A DNA stretch of 64,000 nucleotides from JALNZU01 sp964463695 (GCA_964463695.1 CAYXCZ010000023.1:7718-71717); one strand, 5' to 3'. Shown: positions 34,489-44,204, counted from the first letter of the stretch. The notes: generated by a model from the letters alone, not told the origin. Made by a program: numbers and translations.

Positions 34489-35851
34489 GATGCGAAACTT
34501 TTTTATTGTCACCTGAAGATTTTAAAACACTCTTGACTTCAGCAATGGCAATCACCGGGAACACCCTGATGAAGAGCAGGAACAAAGTGAAGAACAACCC
34601 AAGTGTACCAACATATAGTCCAACTTCAACGATTGTTGGTTTATACATCACCCAGCTTGAAGGTAAATAATCGCGGTGAAGTGATGTAACTACAATTACA
34701 AAACGTTCAAACCACATACCTATGTTAACAAAGATGCTTATAATGAACGTTGCAACCAGATTTGTCCTGATTTTTTTGAACCAGAAAAGCTGAGGAGTAA
34801 TAACATTACATGTCATCATTATCCAGTATGCCCAGGCATAAGGTCCTGTAGCTCTGTTGATAAAGGCATATTGTTCATATTCAACTCCGGAATACCAGGC
34901 CATGAAAAACTCCGTGATATAAGCAATACCGACAATTGAACCGGTTATTATAATAACCTTGTTCATGTTTTCGATGTGACCAACGGTGATGTAATCTTCA
35001 AGATTAAGTGCTTTCCTCGTTACGATAAGTAAGGTGAGTACCATCGCAAAACCAGAAAAAACAGCCCCAGACACAAAATAAGGAGGGAAAATCGTTGTAT
35101 GCCAGCCTGGAATTACCGAGGTAGCAAAGTCGAAACTCACGATTGTGTGTACTGAAAGAACGAGCGGAGCTGCCAAACCAGCTAGAATTAAGCTTACTGT
35201 TTCGTGGCGTGACCAATGTCTTGCAGATCCTGTCCAGCCAAAACTCAAAAAGCCATAAATCGCTTTGCGAATTTTATTGGTAGCTTTATCACGCACTGTA
35301 CCTAAGTCAGGAATAAGGCCAATATACCAAAAAACCAGTGATACAAGCAGATAAGTGCTGATAGCGAAAACGTCCCATAACAAAGGGGAGTTAAAGTTTA
35401 CCCATAAAGCACGGGTATTTGGATATGGGAAAATGAAGAATCCAAGCAACAGACGTCCCATGTGTATCAACGGGAAAAATCCCGCACAGGCAATAGCAAT
35501 CAATGTCATTGCTTCGGCCGAACGGTTGATGCTGGTTCTCCATTTTTGACGGAAAAGCAACAAAATTGCTGAGATAAATGTACCGGCGTGACCAATACCG
35601 ACCCACCATACAAAGTTGGTGATGTCCCATGCCCAGCCTACGGTTTTATTCAAACCCCATGTTCCGATACCGTAATAAACGGTCATAAATGTCGCCCAGG
35701 CTCCAAACAGGGCAGCAGCGCCTGAAAGGGTAATGCCCATATACCAGTATTTGGAAGGCTTACCTGCCATTGGTGCCAAAATATCTTTGGTGACCTGACT
35801 GTAATCCTTTGACCCTCTGATAAGCGGTTCTCTTAGTGGAGATACGTACAT
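34481..35851 (-). CDS. actC: Alternative complex III quinol-binding membrane subunit ActC (NrfD family)
   Basis: 456 residues with about 10 helices. The NrfD-like sequence includes WWVGIGHAGTFISAILLLFR, FWYIGLIPDLGTVRDKA and FVIVVTSLHRDYLPSSW. ActC is the quinol-oxidising membrane subunit of ACIII in the cryo-EM structures of this complex and sends electrons to the ActB iron-sulfur chain. It lies 16 bases after actB. Confidence 0.94.
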   Translation of the reverse strand: MYVSPLREPLIRGSKDYSQVTKDILAPMAGKPSKYWYMGITLSGAAALFGAWATFMTVYYGIGTWGLNKTVGWAWDITNFVWWVGIGHAGTFISAILLLFRQKWRTSINRSAEAMTLIAIACAGFFPLIHMGRLLLGFFIFPYPNTRALWVNFNSPLLWDVFAISTYLLVSLVFWYIGLIPDLGTVRDKATNKIRKAIYGFLSFGWTGSARHWSRHETVSLILAGLAAPLVLSVHTIVSFDFATSVIPGWHTTIFPPYFVSGAVFSGFAMVLTLLIVTRKALNLEDYITVGHIENMNKVIIITGSIVGIAYITEFFMAWYSGVEYEQYAFINRATGPYAWAYWIMMTCNVITPQLFWFKKIRTNLVATFIISIFVNIGMWFERFVIVVTSLHRDYLPSSWVMYKPTIVEVGLYVGTLGLFFTLFLLFIRVFPVIAIAEVKSVLKSSGDNKKVSHHE

Positions 35852-35867
35852 GCTTCTTTGGTTTTAG

Positions 35868-38849
35868 TTATACGGTTTTGTTTTTTACTTTGGTAAGGTA
35901 ACCTACTGAAGGCAAGGTATGAATTTCCTCCAAAAGGTGATAGTTGCGTTCGCTGGCAAAATATTGAGAAACTTTGCTATTCTTATCGTTAAGGTTACCA
36001 AAAACGATCGCTTCTGCAGGACACGCTTGCGCACAAGCTGGAACAACCTCTCCATCACGGAGCTGGCGGTCTTCTGTTTTTGCAACAAGTTTCTTCTCCT
36101 GAATACGTTGAACACAGAATGAGCATTTTTCAATGACCCCTTTTGCACGGGTGGTGACATCCGGATTAAGAACAAGGCGTCTTAAATCTGTTGTCATATC
36201 TGTTGGGTCATACGTGTTTCCTGTGAAAGAGTCAGCTCCTGTATAATCAAGGAAATTAAAACGACGCACTTTGTAAGGGCAGTTATTAGCGCAATAGCGT
36301 GTTCCAATACACCTGTTGTATGCCATCTGATTGAGTCCTTCATTGGAATGTGTTGTAGCAGCAACAGGACAAACATTTTCACACGGTGCGTTATCGCAAT
36401 GCTGACACATAACTGGTTGACGAACAACTTCAGGATCGTTAGGATCACCTTTATAATAGCGGTCAATACGAATCCAGTGCATTTCACGCGAAGCGATGAC
36501 CTGCTCTTTACCTACAACTGGCACATTATTCTCAGAGGAACAAGCAACAACGCAAGCGTTACAACCTGTACAAGCATTCAAATCAATCGCCATCCCCCAA
36601 TGCAAACCATCAAAAGTAGCTTCAGGGTATAACGATTTTAGGTGTTTCTTAACTTCAAGGCGAGTTTCATTACCAGATTGAGGATCTTCAAGATAAGCTT
36701 CCAAAGAGGTATCTCTGATCAGCTCTCTTCCTTCCATTGAATGATGTGATTGTGTTTTTGCCAAAGGATAAGTTCCTGCTTCAACAGCCAGCTGAACATC
36801 ATACACATCAAACGATTTAGTACCTTCTATCAAAGATAGCATTGGGTATAGATTCTTTCCAACACCATTGGCAGGCACGCCAGTTTGCTGCCGACCATAG
36901 CCCAGAGCCACTGCTACCGTTTTGTATTCCTGACCCGGCTGAACGATTACAGGTAAAGTGACACTACCATTAATTGACACCAATTGTTCATCAACAACAT
37001 TCAGCTCATCTGCTAAACGCGGAGAAATCATAATGTAATTGTCCCAACATGCTTTTGTTACAGGATCAGGCAACTCCTGAAGCCATGGATTATTGGCATG
37101 TTTTCCTGAACCAACACTTACGTTGCTGTATAACACAAGGTCAATGACATCGCCTGCAGAACTACCTTTTGCAGATTCAAATGCTTCAATTGAAGCTGCA
37201 TTGGTATAGGCTATAGGCACTAAATCCTTTTCACCTGATTCAAATATTCCATCGTGTAAACATTTATTCCAGAATGCGGTAAAACCAAACAATCCATCTG
37301 TTTTAGGATAAATATTCTTTTCCCAATAATTGCTGATATAGGTTCTGAAATCAGTTGTGTTTCCAGCCCAGCGCAACAAAGACTCCTGTGTAGCACGGGT
37401 ATTAAAAATTGGCCGGATAGCAGGTTGAGCCAAGGAGTAGAATCCTGTTTTTATTTCAGCATCATTCCATGCTTCAAGGTAATGATGATCAGGACAAATA
37501 TAAGTTACTGCAGCAGAGGTTTCATCAGTAACTACTGGCATTGAAACAGTTAAACCTACCTTTTTTAAGCCTTCAGTAAATTTTGATGCTTCAGGATAAT
37601 CATACAATGGGTTGACATCAAGCACAATAAGTGCATCAACTTTACCATCATTCATCTCGCTAACTAACTGTGTCATGCGTGAATCGATTCCCTGACGTGA
37701 TTTTAAAATCACATCTGTTTCGATTGTCATGCCATAATTACCCAATAGGTTATTTATTTCGTTAACAAGTAGTTGCGTTTTTTTATTATTACTTCCACAA
37801 ACCACCAGAGAGGCCGTTTTATGTTTCATTAATTCAGCAGCCAGACTTTTCACATCTTGTGATACTTCAGGCATACTAGCTTTTAACTCACCATTAAGAG
37901 CCTTAAGTTCATTCAAAAGATTCGCCAAAACAAGTTTTTGATGAGAAGGTCGCATTTGAACTCTGTAATCGGCATTGCTTCCCGTTAGCGACATTGCGCC
38001 TTCAAACTGAATATGCCGTGACATCTTTTTCTGGCCATCGACTAACTTCCTGTTCTTGACATACTGTTTCGTATACTCAACAGGAGAAAGCCAGCTTCCA
38101 AGAAAATCAGCATCGAAAGAAACGATGAGATCAGCTTTGTCAAAACGATATGAAGGTACAAATGCCTGTCCAAAAGAGGCGTGATTTGCTTCTAAAATTC
38201 CTGAGGCAGAAATTACATCGTATTCGACATGCTGAACAACAGGGAAAACCTGAGCAAATTCTTCAATTGCCGCTTTTGTTGAGGGGCTAATTACTGTCGA
38301 AGAAAGCAAAACGATCTTTCCGTTACGGTTGCTGATTTCTTTAAGCTTACCAGCTATCTCAGCATCTGCTTGTTCCCATGTTGTTTCACTTCCCTCTTTT
38401 AGTGGAGCTTTATAACGTGCATTATCATACAGATTTAAAACAGAAGCCTGTGTGCGGGCGTTTGTTCCGCCTTTAGTTACTGATGAAAGGCTATTACCTT
38501 CAATTTTGATAGGTCTGCCATCGCGTACTTTTACCAACACACTGCTATATTCAATACCATCATAAAAGGTTGAAGCATAATAGGAAGCTTTTCCAGGTAT
38601 GATGCTTTCGGGTTGAATGAGGAAAGGAATAGCCTTTCTGACGGGTTGTTCACATGATGAAGCCACAGCAGCTGAAGCAATTGTAAAACCAAATGCTTTG
38701 AGAAAATCACGACGCGATGTTGGTGGCAAAGCTGCAGACTCACGTTGCAATTTCAAAATAAAGGACTTGTCACCAGCTGATTGCTCTTCAAGCTCCCTTG
38801 AAGGGTCTACTCTGAGCTCTTCCAAGCTTTTAAAATACTTATTTTCCAT
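35868..38849 (-). CDS. actB: Alternative complex III iron-sulfur subunit ActB (Tat-dependent)
   Basis: 993 residues. An N-terminal SRRDFLKAFG motif at about residues 45-54 is a Tat signal, placed further in than usual as in other 'TAT-variant' ActB proteins. The first two-thirds is a molybdopterin-oxidoreductase-like domain that in known ACIII structures binds no cofactor; the last third is a ferredoxin-like part with CTGCNACVVACSSENN, CQHCDNAPCENVCP, CIGTRYCANNCPY and CSFCVQRIQ-CAQACP. In the third of these a Thr replaces a Cys, consistent with a 3Fe-4S cluster. Passes electrons from ActC to haems. Second gene of the operon. Confidence 0.94.
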   Translation of the reverse strand: MENKYFKSLEELRVDPSRELEEQSAGDKSFILKLQRESAALPPTSRRDFLKAFGFTIASAAVASSCEQPVRKAIPFLIQPESIIPGKASYYASTFYDGIEYSSVLVKVRDGRPIKIEGNSLSSVTKGGTNARTQASVLNLYDNARYKAPLKEGSETTWEQADAEIAGKLKEISNRNGKIVLLSSTVISPSTKAAIEEFAQVFPVVQHVEYDVISASGILEANHASFGQAFVPSYRFDKADLIVSFDADFLGSWLSPVEYTKQYVKNRKLVDGQKKMSRHIQFEGAMSLTGSNADYRVQMRPSHQKLVLANLLNELKALNGELKASMPEVSQDVKSLAAELMKHKTASLVVCGSNNKKTQLLVNEINNLLGNYGMTIETDVILKSRQGIDSRMTQLVSEMNDGKVDALIVLDVNPLYDYPEASKFTEGLKKVGLTVSMPVVTDETSAAVTYICPDHHYLEAWNDAEIKTGFYSLAQPAIRPIFNTRATQESLLRWAGNTTDFRTYISNYWEKNIYPKTDGLFGFTAFWNKCLHDGIFESGEKDLVPIAYTNAASIEAFESAKGSSAGDVIDLVLYSNVSVGSGKHANNPWLQELPDPVTKACWDNYIMISPRLADELNVVDEQLVSINGSVTLPVIVQPGQEYKTVAVALGYGRQQTGVPANGVGKNLYPMLSLIEGTKSFDVYDVQLAVEAGTYPLAKTQSHHSMEGRELIRDTSLEAYLEDPQSGNETRLEVKKHLKSLYPEATFDGLHWGMAIDLNACTGCNACVVACSSENNVPVVGKEQVIASREMHWIRIDRYYKGDPNDPEVVRQPVMCQHCDNAPCENVCPVAATTHSNEGLNQMAYNRCIGTRYCANNCPYKVRRFNFLDYTGADSFTGNTYDPTDMTTDLRRLVLNPDVTTRAKGVIEKCSFCVQRIQEKKLVAKTEDRQLRDGEVVPACAQACPAEAIVFGNLNDKNSKVSQYFASERNYHLLEEIHTLPSVGYLTKVKNKTV

Positions 38850-38871
38850 TAAGAATGTTTTCTTTGGTATG

Positions 38872-40053
38872 TTAATAATGACATTTCATACAATCACCAC
38901 CGCCCAGCATGTCGGCTGTAACTTTTTTCACTTCACCATTTTTAAATTGCTCATGCATTTTTTCGTAGGTAGTAAAAAAAGCGTTGTCAGCAAACTGGAC
39001 TTCAGTTTTGCGATGACAATCAAGACACCAGCCCATGCTCAGGTCGTTCACCTGCATAACTTCATGCATTGTGTTAACCTCTCCATGGCATTCAGCGCAA
39101 TCGAGTTTCCCGGAATTAACATGTTGCTGATGGCTAAAAAACACATGGTCAGGAAGATTATGAATGCGGACCCATTGTACAGGTTCGCCACTATCCCAGG
39201 CTTGCTGAATTTTTGCAATCTGCTCAGTGCCGGTAATCTTTCCTTGTTTAACCATATGGTGGCAGTTCATGCAGACATTCACTGATGGTATACCAGCACT
39301 TTTGCTGTAATCAGCTGCGGTGTGGCAGTATTTACAGTCGATTTGATTCTGCCCGGCATGCACCTTATGTGAAAACCAGATAGGTTGCTCAGGTTGGTAA
39401 TACTGTTGGCGTCCTAAACCCGCAGCTTCCTTATACATTATTTCACCGATGATAAACAACCCAACGAGAATCAGTGTTGAATGAACAAACTTTGCCTTGA
39501 TTACTTTAGTAATGAAGAGATCGATGAGAACAACTATCAGGATAATGATTGTGATGAAGAAAGTTGTTCCGAAATTGCGGTTTGCATCTCTCTCTATCTC
39601 AATCAACCGTTCTTCACGGGCTTCTTGTTCAGCAACCATTTGTGCTGCCAGCGCTTCCTTTGCTTTCAACTCATCGTTGGCAGGTTCAGCAACGGCATAC
39701 TTTGGGTCAACTTTACCCCCACTTTTGATATACATCAAAATATCAATGATTTGCTCATCGGTAAGGTTGTGCGGAGGCATTGGAATTTTGTTGTTCTCTT
39801 CATACACCTGCACAGCAATAGGATCACCGGATTGGATCACCTCTTGTGAGTTGCGTATAAAGCGTATCAGCCAGTCCTGTTCTCTGCGTTCGGTAATGCC
39901 AGAAAGGTTTGGCCCGATTAGTTTTGGGCCTTCCAGATTATGGCAGACCTTACATTGCTGGAAGTTCTTTTCTGCTTCAAGCGTTTGAGCGCTGACCGGC
40001 TGTAAGAGAGTAGCAAGCCCAATGAAAAGAACCCATGTAATTACACGCTTCAT
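38872..40053 (-). CDS. actA: Alternative complex III multihaem subunit ActA
   Basis: 393 residues from the ATG at 40053 (MKRVITWVLFIGLATLLQPV, a signal peptide ending near SAQ); upstream ATGs at 40083 and 40086 would add a polar extension. Six CxxCH motifs: an N-terminal monohaem cytochrome domain (CKVCH, followed by a distant Met in the IPMPPHNLTDEQ region), then two membrane helices (about 180-225), then five haems (CKYCH, CMNCH, CAECH, CLDCH, CMKCH). The five-haem part is the ActA proper; the N-terminal monohaem domain is a fusion found in this phylum. First gene of the operon. Confidence 0.92.
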   Translation of the reverse strand: MKRVITWVLFIGLATLLQPVSAQTLEAEKNFQQCKVCHNLEGPKLIGPNLSGITERREQDWLIRFIRNSQEVIQSGDPIAVQVYEENNKIPMPPHNLTDEQIIDILMYIKSGGKVDPKYAVAEPANDELKAKEALAAQMVAEQEAREERLIEIERDANRNFGTTFFITIIILIVVLIDLFITKVIKAKFVHSTLILVGLFIIGEIMYKEAAGLGRQQYYQPEQPIWFSHKVHAGQNQIDCKYCHTAADYSKSAGIPSVNVCMNCHHMVKQGKITGTEQIAKIQQAWDSGEPVQWVRIHNLPDHVFFSHQQHVNSGKLDCAECHGEVNTMHEVMQVNDLSMGWCLDCHRKTEVQFADNAFFTTYEKMHEQFKNGEVKKVTADMLGGGDCMKCHY

Positions 40054-40213
40054 TTGGCGTGATGAAGGTAAATTAATGATCATCATACGTGATGCTTGGT
40101 TAGAAAAATTTTGTGTTCAACTTTGTGCAATAGATGCAAAATACTCATTATCTATAATTTAGAGATACGTTTCGTTCAAATGACAGTTTTCAAATTTAGG
40201 ATTTTTTAACATA

Positions 40214-40245
40214 CAAATATACAATTCAGCATGAAAGTACCACAA
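40214..40245 (-). promoter_or_regulatory. Candidate promoter of the act operon
   Basis: On the minus strand TTG (40243-40245), a 21-nt spacer, and TATATTTG (40214-40221) match the phylum consensus. A second -7 like box, TAAATTTG, is at 40191-40198 without a well-spaced -33. The leader to actA would be about 150 nt, in which I see no gene. Confidence 0.5.
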
Positions 40246-40264
40246 TACAAAAGCAATAAAGGGC

Positions 40265-40308
40265 ATTTTTTTTCAAAAAAAAACAGTCGACTTTCACAAG
40301 TCGACTGT
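40265..40308 (-). terminator. Intrinsic terminator of the lemA-TPM operon
   Basis: A perfect 11-bp stem (ACAGTCGACTT with AAGTCGACTGT) around a TCAC-type loop at 40283-40308, followed on the minus strand by a run of nine T. It lies about 57 bases after the last TPM gene. Confidence 0.88.
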
Positions 40309-40364
40309 AATTCATTATTTATCAGTTATTTAAAAAATAACAATTAAAGCAATTTATTTTTGCA

Positions 40365-41192
40365 TTACCAACTTCCTCCAGCGCCACCGCCGCCAAAGCT
40401 GCCGCCGCCAAAACCACCAAAACCGCCTCCACCCGAGCCACCTGATCCACCGGTGAATCCTCCCCAGCTTCCTGAATGACTTCGGTTTGCCTGACTGGCA
40501 AGCCATAATGCTGCCCATAACGATCCACTTGGCGCACTTCCAATACTTGTATTGGATTTGGACGAACGAAACATAATCAGCAAAATGATAAGAATTATAA
40601 CTACTCCTATCCATGAGCCGTTTGCCTTACCATCATACTGATCGGCTGAATAAAGTCCTGAAGCCAGCCCAATCATAGTATCAACCGCTTTATCGATCCC
40701 ACCGTAATAATCTCCTGACATAAACGCAGGTATCATTTCCTTTTCAACAATTCGTTTGGCAAGAGCATCTGGTATCACTGCTTCGAGACCGTAACCTGTT
40801 GCAATGTAAGCCTTTCCTTTTGAACGGTCCGTTTTGGGTTTGACAATGATAACTGCTCCGTTGTTTTGACCTTTTTTTCCAACACCCCATGTTTCACCGA
40901 TACGATAGGCATAATCAGCAACTTCATAACCATTCAGATCGTTAACAATCAAAACCAGTATTTGAGTCGAAGTGGTATCATTGTAATTTACCAATTTGCT
41001 TTCAAGCTGCTGCAGCTCTGCGCTGCCAAGAATACCGGCTAAGTCATTCACCAGCCTTGGCGGATTGGATGGCAGAGGCAGCTCCTGCGAATACAAACCG
41101 CTACTTATCAGCGAGAAAAACAGTAATAAGAGCGAGCTTGTTATCCGCTTTGTGTTGTTACGAACTGAAAGAAATTTCATCAGATAATTCAT
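40365..41192 (-). CDS. Secreted TPM-domain protein (YgcG-like)
   Basis: 275 residues, or 271 from the in-frame ATG at 41180. A signal peptide ends near residue 36 (LLLLFFSLISSGLYSQ), then a TPM domain (about 45-170) with PRLVNDLAGILGSAELQQLE and WGVGKKGQNNGAVIIVKPK, then a membrane helix (about 193-210), and finally a Gly/Ser-rich tail. TPM proteins (TLP18.3, Psb32, MOLO-1) have a phosphatase or assembly role in chloroplasts; the bacterial role is unclear. It overlaps the previous TPM gene by about 35 bases. Confidence 0.9.
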   Translation of the reverse strand: MNYLMKFLSVRNNTKRITSSLLLLFFSLISSGLYSQELPLPSNPPRLVNDLAGILGSAELQQLESKLVNYNDTTSTQILVLIVNDLNGYEVADYAYRIGETWGVGKKGQNNGAVIIVKPKTDRSKGKAYIATGYGLEAVIPDALAKRIVEKEMIPAFMSGDYYGGIDKAVDTMIGLASGLYSADQYDGKANGSWIGVVIILIILLIMFRSSKSNTSIGSAPSGSLWAALWLASQANRSHSGSWGGFTGGSGGSGGGGFGGFGGGSFGGGGAGGSW

Positions 41193-41598
41193 TTAAATCG
41201 TCTTTTTGGAATGGAAAATGCTTCTTTAGTTTTTGACCAGTCATTTCAATGCCGGCTATCAAACCATCTGCAAAAGAAGATTGTTTAAAATGTGCAGCCA
41301 TGGTATGTTTAATTTCAACCCAGAAATTTTCTTCTACCAAAGCATTTATACCCATATCGCCTATAACTGCAAACTTTCTATCTTTTACAGCAAGATAAAA
41401 CAGCACGCCGTTGCGAAGTTCGGTTTTAATCATTCCCAATTCTGAGAATAAAAAAGCTGTTCTGTCAAGCACATCTCCCTTACAGGAATTTTCGATATGA
41501 ACTCGAATTTCGCCTGAAGTGTTGAATTCAGCTTTCAGGATTGCAGCCTTTATGGCTTCTTTCTCTTGTTTGCTGAAAAAAAGTTGAGCATTTGGCAT
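41158..41598 (-). CDS. Short TPM-domain protein
   Basis: 146 residues, no signal peptide. KQEKEAIKAAILKAEFNTSG then EIRVHIENSCKGDVLDRTAF and LFYLAVKDRKFAVIGDMGIN match the TPM domain. Such short forms usually occur next to a secreted TPM protein and LemA, as here. Located 12 bases after lemA. The function is unknown. Confidence 0.87.
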   Translation of the reverse strand: MPNAQLFFSKQEKEAIKAAILKAEFNTSGEIRVHIENSCKGDVLDRTAFLFSELGMIKTELRNGVLFYLAVKDRKFAVIGDMGINALVEENFWVEIKHTMAAHFKQSSFADGLIAGIEMTGQKLKKHFPFQKDDLNELSDEISFSS

Positions 41599-41609
41599 GG
41601 TGTGATTAT

Positions 41610-42200
41610 TTAAAATTCCACTTTTGGAGCAGTTTCTGCGCCGGCAACAGCTTCAAAATAAGGCTTGGCCGCAAACCCAAACATACTTGCAAGAAAATTC
41701 TGTGGGAACGATTTAATATAGGTGTTGTACACCCTTGTTGTTTCGTTAAATTTCTGACGCTCAACAGTGATTCTGTTTTCTGTTCCTTCCAGCTGAGCCT
41801 GCAACTCAAGGAAGTTCTGATTTGCTTTGAGGTCAGGATACCGCTCTACTACGACCATAAGCCGGGAAAGAGCGCCGCTAAGACCTTCCTGTGCTTGCTG
41901 GAAAGCCTTCATGTTTGCTTCGGTGAGGTTTTCTGCATTCAGGTTTACTGAGGTTGCCTTTGCTCGTGCTTCGATCACGCCTGTGAGCACTTCCTGCTCA
42001 TGAGCAGCATAACCTTTTACGGTATTCACAAGGTTTGGAATAAGATCAGCCCGGCGCTGGTATACATTTTCTACCTGTGCCCACTGAGCATCAACTTGTT
42101 CACCATTTTGAACCATGGTGTTGTATGTATTCTTGAAAAAGCTGTAGAAGAGCAAAATTACAACTGCAATTACAGCAATGATGATAAGGGTTTTTTTCAT
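41610..42200 (-). CDS. LemA family protein
   Basis: 196 residues from the ATG at 42200 (MKKTLIIIAVIAVVILLFYS). One N-terminal membrane helix is followed by helical LemA domain sequence with NGEQVDAQWAQVENVYQRRA, DLIPNLVNTVKGYAAHE and YPDLKANQNFLELQAQLEGT. The family is widespread, with an extracytoplasmic C-terminal domain and unknown activity. The gene starts a three-gene operon with the two TPM genes. Confidence 0.93.
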   Translation of the reverse strand: MKKTLIIIAVIAVVILLFYSFFKNTYNTMVQNGEQVDAQWAQVENVYQRRADLIPNLVNTVKGYAAHEQEVLTGVIEARAKATSVNLNAENLTEANMKAFQQAQEGLSGALSRLMVVVERYPDLKANQNFLELQAQLEGTENRITVERQKFNETTRVYNTYIKSFPQNFLASMFGFAAKPYFEAVAGAETAPKVEF

Positions 42201-42239
42201 TTTACAAATATTTGTGTGTAAAAGTAAACTTTTCTGGTA

Positions 42240-42277
42240 AAAAAAGAGCAAAAGGTTCAATAAATCAAACCTTTTGC
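42240..42277 (-). terminator. Intrinsic terminator after htpG
   Basis: A 10-bp stem (GCAAAAGGTT with AACCTTTTGC) around a 10-nt loop, followed on the minus strand by CTCTTTTTTT. It lies about 23 bases after the htpG stop. Confidence 0.8.
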
Positions 42278-42299
42278 TTCAAAATTATTTTTGTTGAAC

Positions 42300-44204
42300 C
42301 TAAAGGCTTTCCTGGCTTCTCTTAATAAAGTCGCTGAGTTCTTTGCCTTTCAGCAGATTTTTTGAAAGACGGGCAAGATCATAAAGATGCAGAATTACCC
42401 TATTCTTCGCAGCTTCATCCTTATCAGCCAGTGAAGCCACAAGTGTATGGTTAGGATTGATAATGAGACTGTAATGATCGGGAAGATCGCCAAAACCCAT
42501 CATCCCTCCGCCTCCAACAGAATTCATATCCTTCATGCGACGCATGAATTCATTTTGGGTTATGACAACAGGAGCATCAGTTTCACTCATTGGCTCAACC
42601 TGCACATCAAACTGTTTCGTATCAACCAACTTCTCGAAAGCTTCTTTTACAGCCTTTTTCTCATCATCATTCAGTTTTGAAGGAACTTCGGCTTCCTGCT
42701 TTTGAATCAGCTTGTCAATGGTGTTGGCATCAACTCTAACAAAGCTGGTATCACTTAATTTCTGTTCAAGCGAATTGATAAAATGTGCGTCAAGAACGCC
42801 ATCCATCCATAAAACATCATAGCCTTTTGATTGAGCGGATTCGATATAACTAAACTGCTCTTCGGCCTGAGTAGTATAAAGATAAACGACTTTGTTATCC
42901 TTGTCTTTTTGAAGATTTTCGATATGACTGCGGTATTCTTCCAGCGTATAGTATTTGCTGTCAACACTTTTTAGAAGCACAAATTTCTCTGCCCTTTCGT
43001 AAAATTTGGCATCAGAAATCATTCCATATTGTATGAATATTTTAATACTGTCCCATTTCTTTTCGAAAGCATCTCTATCCTTTTTGAAGAGTTCTTCAAG
43101 TTTATCGGCAACTTTCTTAGAGATATGACTTGAGATTTTCTTTACATTTTGGTCACTCTGCAAAAATGAGCGGCTCACATTCAACGGGATATCCGGAGAG
43201 TCGATCACACCATGTAAAAGCGTAAGAAAATCAGGGACAATTCCTTCAACAGAATCTGTTACAAACACCTGATTTGAATAGAGTTGAATCTTGTTACGCT
43301 GAAGTTCATAGTTATTTTTCACTTTTGGGAAATACAAAATCCCGGTAAGGTTGAAAGGATAATCTACATTCAGATGGATATTGAAAAGTGGTTCATCAAA
43401 ATTCATCGGATACAATTCCTGATAGAATTTCTTGTACTCTTCATCATCACTTTCCGAAGGGGCTTTTTTCCAAAGTGGATGGGTGTTGTTGATGATCCAC
43501 GGCTTTTCGACTGATCTGGTTTTTTGGTTACCATCCTTATCTAATTCACCTTCAATGGGTTCATCTTCAGTTTTTGTACCAAACTGAATTGGAACAGGCA
43601 AAAACTTACAGTATTTGTTCAACAGTTCACGTACACGATATTCTTCAAGAAATTCAGTATTTTCTTTATCAATGTGCAATACTATTTCTGTTCCACGATC
43701 TTTTTTATCCGTTTCGCTGATCGTGTATTCAGGACTTCCATCGCATTCCCATTTAACAGCTTTGGTGCTGCCACCTTTCTTATACGTTTTTGTAAAAAGC
43801 TCAACCCGCTCAGATACCATGAATGAAGAGTAAAAACCTAATCCGAAATGGCCAATAATTGCGTTTGCCTCAGCTTCCGACTTGGTTTTGAATTTCTTTA
43901 CAAATTCTTCGGCACTCGAAAAAGCAATCTGATTGATATATTTCTCAACCTCTTCTTGTGTCATGCCGATACCACGATCGCGGATAGTAATTGTTTTCTT
44001 CTTCTTATCAACTTCAATCTGAATGGTTAAGTCGCCTAAATCATCCTTAAATTGACCTACTGAAGCAAATGATTTGAGCTTTTGTGTCGCATCCACAGCA
44101 TTGCTTACTAACTCACGGAGAAATATTTCATGATCGGAATAGAGGAATTTTTTAATAATGGGGAAGATGTTTTCTGTTTTAACATCAATTGTTCCTTTTT
44201 GCAT
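42300..44204 (-). CDS. htpG: Molecular chaperone HtpG (Hsp90)
   Basis: 634 residues from the ATG at 44204 (MQKGTIDVKTENIFPIIKKF). The GHKL ATPase domain has ELVSNAVDATQKL (Asn/Asp of motif N), RDRGIGMT and NAIIGHFGLGFYSSF, then the middle domain with FPLNVSRSFLQ-like text (PLNVSRSFLQSDQNVKKI) and the C-terminal dimerisation domain. HtpG refolds clients in the cytoplasm. Single gene with its own terminator; a standard promoter was not clear upstream. Confidence 0.97.
   Translation of the reverse strand: MQKGTIDVKTENIFPIIKKFLYSDHEIFLRELVSNAVDATQKLKSFASVGQFKDDLGDLTIQIEVDKKKKTITIRDRGIGMTQEEVEKYINQIAFSSAEEFVKKFKTKSEAEANAIIGHFGLGFYSSFMVSERVELFTKTYKKGGSTKAVKWECDGSPEYTISETDKKDRGTEIVLHIDKENTEFLEEYRVRELLNKYCKFLPVPIQFGTKTEDEPIEGELDKDGNQKTRSVEKPWIINNTHPLWKKAPSESDDEEYKKFYQELYPMNFDEPLFNIHLNVDYPFNLTGILYFPKVKNNYELQRNKIQLYSNQVFVTDSVEGIVPDFLTLLHGVIDSPDIPLNVSRSFLQSDQNVKKISSHISKKVADKLEELFKKDRDAFEKKWDSIKIFIQYGMISDAKFYERAEKFVLLKSVDSKYYTLEEYRSHIENLQKDKDNKVVYLYTTQAEEQFSYIESAQSKGYDVLWMDGVLDAHFINSLEQKLSDTSFVRVDANTIDKLIQKQEAEVPSKLNDDEKKAVKEAFEKLVDTKQFDVQVEPMSETDAPVVITQNEFMRRMKDMNSVGGGGMMGFGDLPDHYSLIINPNHTLVASLADKDEAAKNRVILHLYDLARLSKNLLKGKELSDFIKRSQESL

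Noticed and set aside
38617..39285. 222-codon plus-strand open frame opposite actB and actA
   Set aside because: Crosses two well-supported genes on the other strand; its composition is that of a shadow frame.
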